In this document: positions 1 through 7,604 of the stretch, one piece after another | Numbering within the stretch: the first letter of the stretch is position 1 | How the letters are laid out: every line of letters begins with the position of its first letter | Source: Ornithinibacillus halotolerans | GTDB taxonomy: Bacteria > Bacillota > Bacilli > Bacillales > Amphibacillaceae | Reading direction: 5' to 3' | Length of the DNA: 64,000 nucleotides | Assembly: GCF_014637405.1 (NCBI RefSeq) | Contig: NZ_BMEY01000011.1 | Coordinates: forward strand, 1 to 64,000 | Notes under the pieces: model-generated | Told to the model about the DNA's origin: nothing | Database searches by the model: none | The model's input: the letters and a program-made list of their open reading frames with translations, nothing else | Program-made: the position numbers and the translations under genes

Positions 1-70
1 AATATTCCGAAAACAAAGTCTCTTGAGAGGCTTATTTTGTCATGCGTAAATTTATAGAAGAGATACAAAA

Positions 71-113
71 AGCTAACAGAGGTGAGCATTTCTTATCTCA
101 CCTACTGTTAGCT
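71..113 (-). terminator. Rho-independent terminator of the 139-468 gene
   Basis: A long hairpin pairs 71-86 (AGCTAACAGAGGTGAG) with 97-113. On the minus strand it is followed by a T-rich tract (GCTTTTTGT). It lies just downstream of the minus-strand gene that stops at 139. Confidence 0.8.
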
Positions 114-138
114 TGATGGCTATGGGGGAACTCCCCCT

Positions 139-468
139 CTACAACTCCCGAATCATTTCTAATCTCTCTCTGTCTCGGTATGTTTCATATATAACTTTTC
201 CATTTTTAGCATTCATAGATAGAACTAATACATCTTTTTGGTTGTTTTCCAATTCGATATACCAAATATCCATACCTATTTCATTCTCTGACATTGGGAT
301 AAATTTAATAGAGTTAACCATTGTATATTCTTCTGGCGCAACTTCTAGTGCATGTTCTATCGCTTCTTCCTCTTTCATTGGTTGATTAATCCATAGCCCT
401 ACAATTAGTATAATCGTTAATACGAGAACAAAAATCCAGGGTCCTCTATTGCTCGTTTCTTTTTCCAT
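139..468 (-). CDS. Membrane-anchored PepSY-like small protein
   Basis: This 109-residue protein has one N-terminal membrane segment at about residues 10-26 and a short extracellular domain. The pattern of an acidic EEAIEHAL helix followed by strands and ending in NGKVIYETY resembles the PepSY/DUF5590 fold found in many Bacillaceae lipid-anchored or membrane-anchored proteins. That assignment rests on the overall pattern only, and the function is unknown. The start ATG is preceded by GAGGAG at a normal distance. It is a single-gene unit with its own terminator at 71-113. Confidence 0.6.
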   Translation of the reverse strand: MEKETSNRGPWIFVLVLTIILIVGLWINQPMKEEEAIEHALEVAPEEYTMVNSIKFIPMSENEIGMDIWYIELENNQKDVLVLSMNAKNGKVIYETYRDRERLEMIREL

Positions 469-576
469 GCTTTACTCCTCAATTAATACTGTTATTTTGT
501 ATATTTTAACATAAGTAAAGGAGGTATGTCCCCAATGTGAATGTTATCACTTTGGAACACCCTCCCGCGTAAAATG

Positions 577-1359
577 TTATAATCCTCCCGCACGCTTAAT
601 CGATTCTGCAATCCCTGTTTTTCCTAATTCAAGCGCAAACATGTACGGACTTAAATTGTGATTACTAGTCAGATTTGGATTTGCACCATTTTCTAACAGT
701 AAGTTAACCATTTCCTTATCACCAGACAGAATAGATGTATATAGCGGCGTTGTTTGATCTTCTTGAATTAAATTAGGATTGGTACCATAGGATAAAAATA
801 ACTGTACGACCTCTACATTACCTGTATAGGTCGCCAACATGAAACAAGTATTCGTTTTATCGCACATTATATTTGGGTTTAATCCATCTTGGAAAAGTGT
901 TTCTAGCTGAGTTACATTATTGGTAAAGATATACTCTCGAAGTTTACTTACATTACTATCATCTAGGTGAGTTGTTTCGATAGTCTTAGAGGTAGAGTTA
1001 CTTATGTGGTGAAATGCCGATGCTGAAGTAGAATTTGCCGCAATATGATTGGTAGTTTGTAAGATCGATTGAATACTCCAATACAAACCAATTATTAATA
1101 GGATTAAAATTGGTATGATTAATAAGTAAACTCCAATTTTGCTCGAATTTTGTTGGGATAGATTACCTTTTAAATATCCACGCTTCCTTTTTTGGTTACT
1201 AGTTTGGTAATTCCAATAAGAGGCTGGATAATCAATCTCTACAATTTGAAGTCCTGGATAATACCGTTCAAATTTTTTAATAGCCTTGACTTTAGAATCT
1301 GCATCAACAGTAATAATTCGTTTCATCCCATTTCGCTTAGCAATCATCTTAAACTGCAA
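577..1359 (-). CDS. Ankyrin-repeat membrane protein
   Basis: The N-terminal cytoplasmic part (about 70 residues, basic, with an IITVDADSKVKAIKKF segment) is followed by one membrane helix near residues 75-95 and an extracytoplasmic C-terminal half of about four ankyrin repeats. Repeat signatures such as GNVEVVQLFLSYGTNPN and GDKEMVNLLLENGANPN are clear. Ankyrin repeats mediate protein binding, so this is probably a surface interaction module; the partner is unknown. I chose the TTG at 1357-1359 because GGAGG (1368-1372) sits 8 bases upstream, whereas the GTG at 1366-1368 overlaps that ribosome binding site. A 16-bp perfect palindrome lies upstream at 1400-1415. Confidence 0.75.
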   Translation of the reverse strand: MQFKMIAKRNGMKRIITVDADSKVKAIKKFERYYPGLQIVEIDYPASYWNYQTSNQKRKRGYLKGNLSQQNSSKIGVYLLIIPILILLIIGLYWSIQSILQTTNHIAANSTSASAFHHISNSTSKTIETTHLDDSNVSKLREYIFTNNVTQLETLFQDGLNPNIMCDKTNTCFMLATYTGNVEVVQLFLSYGTNPNLIQEDQTTPLYTSILSGDKEMVNLLLENGANPNLTSNHNLSPYMFALELGKTGIAESIKRAGGL

Positions 1360-1399
1360 AACACTCACCTCCGCTTTAATTCACTAATAAGAATATATA

Positions 1400-1415
1400 G
1401 TTCTTTATAAAGAAC
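1400..1415. promoter_or_regulatory. 16-bp perfect palindrome upstream of the ankyrin gene
   Basis: GTTCTTTATAAAGAAC is a perfect inverted repeat about 40 bp upstream of the ankyrin gene start. Its position suits a repressor operator at the promoter, but no cognate regulator is evident nearby. Operator function is inference. Confidence 0.45.
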
Positions 1416-1427
1416 GTTAATAGTAAA

Positions 1428-1456
1428 AAAAGAGACAACTATATCTTGTCTCTTTT
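1428..1456 (-). terminator. Terminator of the hydrolase-winged-helix gene
   Basis: AAAAGAGACAA (1428-1438) pairs with TTGTCTCTTTT (1446-1456). The minus-strand transcript then reads a run of T residues. It lies downstream of the gene ending at 1554. Confidence 0.75.
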
Positions 1457-1553
1457 AGTATACAATAAGTAAGAAAATAAAGCACGGAGAATATTTTGTC
1501 GTAAGGTATAGGGTTAAACTTGAGAGGAAAGCTTTGTTCCAGCCTATGCCCTA

Positions 1554-2846
1554 CTATACTAAATCAAATCGTTTCTCTAGTTCATACTGAATTTCCATTA
1601 TCCAATCAACAGGCATGTCTGAAAACAGGTGATTCGTCGGAATAGTACGTTGACCATTCAACGCCTCTATGACATCACATCGTATATCAATCCCCTCATC
1701 AAGCCAAACATATTGTGTATCCGCATGAATAATATCTTCAATTCCAGCTTCTTTTAACAATGTTCGTACATGATGGAGGGTAACACGCAACGAATTTTGA
1801 GCGCTACTTGTACTTGCATTTGGCCAAAGCGCCTCATAAATTACATCCTTGGTTGTGCGTCCATAATAACCTAGATAAGCCATTAATTCTTTAGCTTTAC
1901 GCTGATTCCATTTCCCTTGAATAACACGCTCATTAACTCGCATTTCAAATACAGTTAGGAAATCAATTCTAACTAGTAATTCTTTTTCCTGTAATTCTTG
2001 ACGTAATAAAGATAGATAAGGAAAATCAGGCATTACTTTCTTTTCTCTTTTTTGATAACGATGATTTTGAATGAACTCTTCAATAATAATAGCTGTTTCT
2101 TTCGGTTGATCGATATGAACCATATTTGATGCACCAACTATTATTTTCGAACGTACATCTGGTAAATAATTTGCACTTAACGTATTAATCTCTACAGGAT
2201 AATTCACATCAAATTCACCATTTAACAATAAGGTTGGTACTTTAATTTTCTTTAATTTCTCCAATGAAATTGCACGAGCATGAAGCATAAAAATATCCAT
2301 ATATAAATCCATATCAATTTTCTCAAAAGACGACTTTACTAATTCATGTTTATCCGGATTATCTGTTTCCAATATTTGTGGAATCATCCACTCCCCCAAT
2401 TCTCTTCCGGTCATCCCTTTAATTTTTTCCATACGAAATTTAATACCCTCTTCTGCTACTTTCTGCGGGTAATAAAAAGGGGTAGATAATACTGTGAAAG
2501 AATGAGGATTGATGAACTCACGACTGATTAATTCTACAGCTAATTGGGAACCGATTCCATGAGTAACTAAATGAAAATTAGTAATCTTCTCTTGCTCGAT
2601 TAAAGTTATAAAATCATTAATTAATGCTTGCCAATTTTCTTCATCATTAGCATAAAAGCATCCCTTTGAAAGTCCATGCCACCTAATATCATAGGATACA
2701 AGTTTAAAATTTTGAAAGTACGGTAGAACATAATTAAATTCAGAATGATCTAATCCAACACCATGCAGAAATATTATAGTCTCAGATGCAGATTGATTCT
2801 GAACTTTATAGTGAATGGATGAATCTTCAAGGTCAATTGTTGCCAT
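1554..2846 (-). CDS. Alpha/beta-hydrolase fold fused to SARP-type winged-helix domain
   Basis: Residues 1-265 form an alpha/beta-hydrolase fold: oxyanion-type HGVGLDHSEF (28-37), a nucleophile-elbow region at 94-101, the acid loop LNGEFD with Asp213, and MVHIDQP with His244. The elbow reads VTHGIGS, so the position normally held by the catalytic Ser is Gly97. Residues 293-390 match the winged-helix DNA-binding domain of OmpR/SARP-type activators (QRKAKELMAYLGYYG, EALWPNASTSSAQNSLRVTL). The architecture suggests a transcription factor whose hydrolase fold senses a ligand rather than hydrolysing one; that is inference. I chose the ATG at 2844-2846 because CAGGAGG (2851-2857) directly precedes it; a start 25 codons further upstream lacks this. 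It is monocistronic and its targets are unknown. Confidence 0.75.
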   Translation of the reverse strand: MATIDLEDSSIHYKVQNQSASETIIFLHGVGLDHSEFNYVLPYFQNFKLVSYDIRWHGLSKGCFYANDEENWQALINDFITLIEQEKITNFHLVTHGIGSQLAVELISREFINPHSFTVLSTPFYYPQKVAEEGIKFRMEKIKGMTGRELGEWMIPQILETDNPDKHELVKSSFEKIDMDLYMDIFMLHARAISLEKLKKIKVPTLLLNGEFDVNYPVEINTLSANYLPDVRSKIIVGASNMVHIDQPKETAIIIEEFIQNHRYQKREKKVMPDFPYLSLLRQELQEKELLVRIDFLTVFEMRVNERVIQGKWNQRKAKELMAYLGYYGRTTKDVIYEALWPNASTSSAQNSLRVTLHHVRTLLKEAGIEDIIHADTQYVWLDEGIDIRCDVIEALNGQRTIPTNHLFSDMPVDWIMEIQYELEKRFDLV

Positions 2847-2936
2847 AGTTCCTCCTGATGTGTAATGATTTTGTAATGCATTCTCTGGTATCATTGTATA
2901 ATTCAACATTATTCTTTTCAACTAATATCAATTAGT

Positions 2937-3143
2937 ATGAGGAAGTTTGATTTTTTGACAAATAACACCTTAATACCAGGATGGCTGTTTATTATCATAT
3001 TGAGTATAGGGAGTGGAATTCTTATCCCACTTCTATTACAATTTAACTTTTGGTCTCTAATAACTGGTTTTCTAATATTTATTGGAGGAGTTATGATTTT
3101 ACTATCTGTCTCTTATAAACTTTTTAAAAAGAAACGAAGGTAA
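2937..3143 (+). CDS. Small membrane protein, two helices
   Basis: This 68-residue hydrophobic protein has two predicted membrane helices (about residues 14-34 and 37-58) and a basic KLFKKKRR tail that would stay inside the cell. It is divergent from the hydrolase-winged-helix gene and has no good ribosome binding site. A hairpin follows its stop. I recognise no family. It could be a real small protein or a chance ORF, though its length and membrane topology favour a real gene. Confidence 0.4.
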   Translation: MRKFDFLTNNTLIPGWLFIIILSIGSGILIPLLLQFNFWSLITGFLIFIGGVMILLSVSYKLFKKKRR

Positions 3144-3165
3144 TGCAATCAGCAATACCTTCGTT
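3133..3165. terminator. Hairpin between convergent genes
   Basis: AACGAAGGTA (3133-3142) pairs with TACCTTCGTT (3156-3165). It overlaps the end of the 2937-3143 ORF and lies between convergent genes. There is no strong T tract on the plus strand. Confidence 0.45.
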
Positions 3166-3201
3166 AAGAATGATACTATATCTCCTTCAAATAATAATCC
3201 T

Positions 3202-3969
3202 TCATGATAAATAACCTACTAATTCTTCGATGGAATGTACGACAAGATCAGGAATACAATCTTCAGAGATGGGAACCATTTCCCCTTGTTGCTCTTTTAC
3301 CCATTTTTCCTTACAAAATTGATGAAACTTTTCATTTTGGTTCCTCTTCTCGATTGGAATCTCCTTTAGGTAGCTTGGTAGATTACGGTTAATAAATATA
3401 GAGAGAACACCAGATTGTTTAGCCATAACAATATCATGATCAAGTCTATCTCCAACATGACCAACAATCCTTCCACTACTTTCTAACGAATGTAATATGT
3501 TAGGATGTGGCTTAGCAAAACCTACTTTTTCTGGTGTAATTATTTCTACAAAAACATGTTCTAACCCCAGTGCCTCCATAACTGGAAATTGATATTTATA
3601 ATAGCCATTGGTGACAACTGCCAGTGAATATCCTTTTCGAATTAATTGTTGTAGGTGTTCTACTATATTTTCTTCAAGAGTATATACTTTTGGTGCAATC
3701 GCATGTTTTTGCACAAGCTTTTGTACATTAATCGTTATTGGTAACTGTAATTGAACAATAATTTCATTCAATATATCGTCCCAATCATATGCTTCCACAG
3801 TTTGATTGTTTCGCATTCGTTCATGATGTTTTTCCAAGATAAGTTGCATTATATCTTTTTTATCATGTAGGTGATCATTAATCGTTTCAACTATTTCTGG
3901 AAAAACCCAGCCAATAAAGGGATTTTGCATTAACGTTCCATCTAAATCAAAAGTTATCCATTTCTTCAT
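3202..3969 (-). CDS. HAD-family hydrolase (phosphatase-like)
   Basis: HAD motif I is at the N-terminus (FDLDGTL, residues 5-11, with the nucleophile Asp and the general acid two residues later). Motif II is the VVTNG segment, and the later GHVGDRLDHDI segment carries the motif IV acidic residues with an upstream Lys (GFAKPHP). A large cap lies between motifs I and II. The family dephosphorylates small molecules such as phosphoglycolate or pyrimidine nucleotides; the substrate cannot be read from sequence. The start ATG at 3967-3969 follows GAGGGAG at good spacing, so the protein has 255 residues; a start nine codons upstream would overlap that site. Confidence 0.8.
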   Translation of the reverse strand: MKKWITFDLDGTLMQNPFIGWVFPEIVETINDHLHDKKDIMQLILEKHHERMRNNQTVEAYDWDDILNEIIVQLQLPITINVQKLVQKHAIAPKVYTLEENIVEHLQQLIRKGYSLAVVTNGYYKYQFPVMEALGLEHVFVEIITPEKVGFAKPHPNILHSLESSGRIVGHVGDRLDHDIVMAKQSGVLSIFINRNLPSYLKEIPIEKRNQNEKFHQFCKEKWVKEQQGEMVPISEDCIPDLVVHSIEELVGYLS

Positions 3970-4148
3970 TATTACATTCTCCCTCTTTTCCACCATTTCT
4001 GCTTACTATTTAAGCTTTCACTAAAAAATTACAATGTTTTTTTATTAGACAAGCTCTTGAAGCATATGATAGCTAATAACTTTATACATAAAAGATATCC
4101 ACTAATAATTAGTTATATTAGTGCAATCGTTCAACGGAGGGATTTTAC

Positions 4149-4330
4149 GTGAAAAGTCTGCAAACGGATAATATTATCCGAATACAAAGAACAGTGTATA
4201 GCGAGGAGGAGTTGCTTGAAATTGAAAAAATGCGGCTCGTGGAGGTGCTAGAATCATTGGTATGGAATCAGTCCATGGAAAAATCATGTCGGTTCAGCTT
4301 GAATTAGATACTAGCAAACGTCAATTTTAG
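4149..4330 (+). pseudogene. Frameshifted small ORF with intact ribosome binding site
   Basis: GTG at 4149 follows GGAGGG and opens a frame of about 50 codons with an amphipathic, coding-like start (YSEEELLEIEKMRLVE). A second plus-strand frame takes over near 4240-4250 (ARIIGMESVHGKI, SVQLELDTSKRQF) and ends at TAG 4328-4330. Joining the two by one inserted base gives about 60 continuous residues, so this looks like a broken small gene or remnant. The family is not recognised. Confidence 0.35.
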
Positions 4331-4422
4331 AATAATATCGACATCATTAAACAGTTGTCTTAATAAAAACTACATAACTGGATTATTTCCCCGGAAATCT
4401 TCGACAAATATTTTAAAATGAA

Positions 4423-4492
4423 AAAGGTAAACTCAATCTATCTAGTATCCCATTTTTGTGGTTTCGCTAGTAATAGATATGAGTTTACCTTT
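4423..4492 (-). terminator. Terminator of the c-di-GMP riboswitch transcript
   Basis: Arms of about 19 bases at 4423-4441 and 4472-4492 (AAAGGTAAACTCA... and its complement) form a hairpin 5 bases past the stop of the 39-residue ORF on the minus strand. A T-rich stretch follows (CCTTTTTCA). Confidence 0.75.
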
Positions 4493-4496
4493 CTTA

Positions 4497-4616
4497 TTAA
4501 AACTTAGAATTGTGGTATTCCATTCGGGTTTGCAATTTCATTTTATACTCTAGATCTATACAATCTTTACTAATCGTAGAATAATAGGAGTACATAAATT
4601 TATGTAACCACTTCAA
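4497..4616 (-). CDS. 39-residue ORF under a c-di-GMP riboswitch
   Basis: A TTG start at 4614-4616 follows GGGGG (4624-4628) with 7 bases of spacing. It opens a 39-codon frame that ends at TAA 4497-4499, just before a strong terminator. The product begins MKWLHKFMYSYYSTISKD and is rich in aromatic and basic residues, with no signal peptide and no clear membrane helix. The unit of aptamer, ribosome binding site, ORF and terminator is self-contained, and no other gene is cotranscribed. I know of no matching family. The regular spacing of the parts supports a real gene product, but the transcript could instead act as an RNA. Confidence 0.55.
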   Translation of the reverse strand: MKWLHKFMYSYYSTISKDCIDLEYKMKLQTRMEYHNSKF

Positions 4617-4649
4617 CTCTATTCCCCCATTTCGAATAAATGTATCTAT

Positions 4650-4752
4650 CGTACGGAGGTAAATTCATTTCGGTAGCTGGCTGGCATAGTATGAAACGTT
4701 AGCCCCTTTAGCTTTGCGTCTTCACTTTTCAGTGAATTTGCCCTTTCGTACG
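4650..4752 (-). ncRNA. c-di-GMP-I (GEMM-I) riboswitch
   Basis: On the minus strand the aptamer shows the class hallmarks in order: AGGGCAAA, a P2 hairpin capped by a GAAAA-type loop, GACGCAAAGC, GGGCTAA, and the 3' element GCCAGCCAGCTACCG. This matches the GEMM-I consensus. After the aptamer (4669-4752), the segment 4650-4668 can pair imperfectly with the aptamer's own 5' strand (4733-4752) through CGTACG and AAATTCA, a plausible alternative fold. It lies 34 bases upstream of the ribosome binding site of the 39-residue ORF. Direction of control (on or off) is not readable. Confidence 0.88.
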
Positions 4753-4942
4753 AAAAATATAGAAAAATTTACTATCATCCAATGTATCTCATGTTAGCTA
4801 ATTATTGTCAAGTGTCGAAATACCTATTTATACATTTACCTAATATTTATTATGTTTAAATAATATCGTTTATAACTGGAATTTTAGCCCAATAAGTGAT
4901 AAGTTTCTATTAGACTTTTACTTACAAAAGGAGTTCCTAATT

Positions 4943-6016
4943 TTGGCATTTAAATCTACGCTTTTATTCTTGGAATCTACTCTAATAGCAGTTAGTGGTG
5001 GTTTTCTTTTCTACTTATTACATACGCCTTTACCATGGGTGCTCGGTCCTCTAACCTTCGTTATTCTGTGGCAGGGTTTTACAAAAAGAAAATTATTTAT
5101 CCCAGATTTCGTCCGTAATTTAGGTTTTATTATCCTTGGCGTATATTTTGGGCTTTACTTTACACTTGATACATTTAAAGCTGTCTTACCATTTATTATT
5201 CCTTATATCATTATCACTAGTCTATTCATTTTCGTTTGTATAATGCTTGGAGTGCTCGTTACACGATGGATAAAGATAGATAAAATCACAAGCGTACTTT
5301 CCTGTATTCCAGGCGGTTTACCGGAAATGGCGGCAACGAGTGATTCTTTACGAGGAAAAACTGCTTTAGTAGTAATCTATCAAACAATCCGATTAGTGAC
5401 AGTTTTATTTACTATTCCGACACTGATGTTTTTCTTTTGGGGAAATACTAATGTGGGCGTTCTTCAACAGGAATCAATAGAAGTGGTACAAGTGCCAGCT
5501 ATTCATTATTTGATATATATCATTCCAGTCTTGGCAGCCTTATACTTACGAGATAAAATTCCAGCAGGGATTATTATTGGTGCGCTTGGTGTAACTGCCT
5601 TACTAAATATTAGCCCACTGGAATTAGCATCTATCCCTCCAATCTTAATGAGTGCAGGGCAAATAGCTGTCGGTGCAAGTATCGGTAAAAATATACTCTT
5701 TCAAGATTTGAAAATTGGCGGGAAATATTCCGTTATTTATTTCCTTCTATCATTGACGATAATTGCTATTTCCATTAGCTTCGGAATTGTACTTGGTGCA
5801 AGTACTTCTTTAGATGTAAAGACCGCAATTCTTGGTATGGCTCCTGGAGGCTTTTTCGAAATGGTATTGACGGCATATAACATTGGGGCAGATCCCGCAA
5901 TTGTTAGTTCCTTGCAGCTTGTACGAATATTAATTATCGTCTTAGTTGTCCCGATAACGGTAAAGAAAGTATTTGGGAAAACAGCTCTTAGTAATTCAAC
6001 TGTTTTAAGGAGTTAA
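4943..6016 (+). CDS. AbrB-family membrane transporter-like protein
   Basis: The protein has 357 residues and about 9-10 membrane helices in two similar halves. Each half carries a conserved loop: CIPGGLPEMAA near residue 120 and GMAPGGFFEMVLTAYNIGADP near residue 300. This duplicated PGG-x-x-EM pattern is characteristic of the AbrB/ammonia monooxygenase-like membrane family (Pfam AbrB), which is not the DNA-binding AbrB. Its substrates are poorly known. The TTG start at 4943 follows AAAGGAG by 9 bases. It is transcribed away from the c-di-GMP riboswitch unit and appears monocistronic. Confidence 0.75.
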   Translation: MAFKSTLLFLESTLIAVSGGFLFYLLHTPLPWVLGPLTFVILWQGFTKRKLFIPDFVRNLGFIILGVYFGLYFTLDTFKAVLPFIIPYIIITSLFIFVCIMLGVLVTRWIKIDKITSVLSCIPGGLPEMAATSDSLRGKTALVVIYQTIRLVTVLFTIPTLMFFFWGNTNVGVLQQESIEVVQVPAIHYLIYIIPVLAALYLRDKIPAGIIIGALGVTALLNISPLELASIPPILMSAGQIAVGASIGKNILFQDLKIGGKYSVIYFLLSLTIIAISISFGIVLGASTSLDVKTAILGMAPGGFFEMVLTAYNIGADPAIVSSLQLVRILIIVLVVPITVKKVFGKTALSNSTVLRS

Positions 6017-6027
6017 TATAGTAATAA

Positions 6028-6153
6028 AGAGGTTGGATATAACTATTCCTCGCAGGTTAAAATCAACTTTAAAGTTAGTGCTTCTAACCCGCCCCGGAAA
6101 TATGGTGATTGTTTTTAACTTACTACCTTTAATAAAGTTATGTTCCAACCTCT
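6028..6153. repeat. Degenerate Bacillales palindromic element, copy 1
   Basis: The outer arms AGAGGTTGGATATAACT and its near complement (6136-6153) enclose a remnant of the inner core (CTAACCCGCCCCGGAAATAT). It is a shorter relative of the element at 7349-7596 and lies between convergent genes, where it may also terminate transcription. Confidence 0.7.
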
Positions 6154-6160
6154 GTTGGTA

Positions 6161-7323
6161 CTATTCCATCACTAAAGAAATAAACATTTTCCCGATCTCG
6201 ATCATTGCACGTTCGTCTACATTGAACTTTGGATGATGGTGGGGATAGATTGCATTTATTTCTTCATTTCTCCCCCCTACTGTGAAATAAACCCCTGAAA
6301 TTTCTTTTTGATAAAATGCAAAGTCTTCACTTCCCATCATCGGAATTCCAGTTATGACGTTTTCACTACCGACTAAATTGTTGGCTACTTCTACAACATG
6401 CTTTGTTTCTATAGGGTCATTATACATAGACGGACAATCTTTAATATATTCGAAATCTACTGTTGCACCATTGGCCGTACATGTTGCACGAGTTACATTT
6501 TCCAATGCTTCTTCAATAATCGTACGAGCTTCTTCATCAAATGTACGACGGTCCCTTTGATTACAGCACTATCCGGAATTACATTGTTAGCTTCTCCACT
6601 AACAAATGACCCTACTGTTACTGCTGCCGCTTGTAATGGATCAACTCTGCGACTAACAATTTGTTGTAGATTCACTACTAATTGACTACCTGTTACAAGG
6701 GGATCAACAGTTAGATGTGGCTGAGAACCATGACCTCCTTTTCCATGAATCACGATATTAAAGTCATCTTGTGCAGAGGAAGCATATCCTTCCTTTATAC
6801 CAACTTTACCAAGTTCATCTGTAGACCATACATGAGCACCATAAATTACATCAACACCATCAAGACAACCATCTTCAATCATTGGCTTCGCTCCACCTGG
6901 TGTAGCTTCTTCAGCAAACTGATGAATAAACTTTATTGTACCGGGAATCTCTTCTCTCACTTCACTTAGTACTTTTGCAACACCTAATAGTGTAGCTGTA
7001 TGAATATCATGACCACAAGCATGCATCACACCTGGTACTTGTGATTTATATGGGACATCTGTTTCTTCATGAATTGGTAATGCATCAAAGTCTGCTCGTA
7101 ATGCAATCGTTCTTCCAGGCTTTCCACCAATTAATGTACCTACTACACCACGTCCTCCTACTCCAGTTTGAACCTCTATGCCTAAATTATTTAGGTATTC
7201 AGCAATTTTATTAGGAGTACGTACTTCTTCATGGGACAATTCAGGATACATATGTAAATCCCTACGAATCTCGACTAATTCCGGAAATATTTCTTGTAAT
7301 CTAGTAAATAAATTTTCAATCAT
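6161..7323 (-). pseudogene. M20-family amidohydrolase, frameshifted
   Basis: The product is a zinc amidohydrolase of the M20D type (N-acyl-amino-acid or hippurate hydrolase-like). The first frame carries the metal-binding HACGHDIHT motif and the dimerisation-domain segment GGHGSQPH; the last third (MMGSEDFAFYQ, then the C-terminal domain) is in another frame. The break is at about 6547-6551, where one missing base in ACCGTCGTACAT changes GTV-R-T-FDEEA into VVHLMKK. Restoring one base gives a full-length protein of about 387 residues. The start ATG at 7321-7323 follows GGGAGGC. It lies downstream of the lysine-riboswitch-controlled YfcC transporter, which suggests uptake and hydrolysis of a lysine-related acyl compound or peptide. 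Either a pseudogene or a sequencing error. Confidence 0.8.
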
Positions 7324-7348
7324 ATAAATGCCTCCCGTTTCTTTTAGG

Positions 7349-7596
7349 GTGATGAGAATGGGACATAACTCAATTAGAGACTGTAAATTACGAACAATAA
7401 ACACTTTAGCCCCGGAAATATACGGAGACTCCTGTGGGAGGAAAGGCATCGGTGAGACCCCGCAAGAGCGATAGCTCTGAGGAGGCTCACCAGCCGCCCA
7501 CGGAAAGCGCAGTATATTTCCGGGGCGGGTTAGATGCGCTAACTTTAATGTTCGGTTTTATTCCTTTAAGAAATAGTTATGTCCCAGCCTCGTCAC
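7349..7596. repeat. Bacillales palindromic repeat element, copy 2
   Basis: The element is nested: outer arms GTGATGAGAATGGGACATAACT and its complement end at 7575-7596, and inner arms GCCCCGGAAATATAC (7409-7423) and its complement (7512-7526) flank a conserved centre with GGAGACTCCTG, GAGACCCCGCAAGAGCG and GAGGAGGCTCACC. Similar long palindromes with the 'CGGAGACTCC...CCCCGCA...GAGGAGGCT' core are widespread in Bacillales intergenic regions. It sits between the two genes of the lysine-riboswitch unit. Confidence 0.85.
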
Positions 7597-7604
7597 CAGA
7601 TAAT

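Noticed and set aside
4943-6016. AbrB as the transition-state DNA-binding regulator
   Set aside because: The protein is a multi-spanning membrane protein; it shares only the family name.
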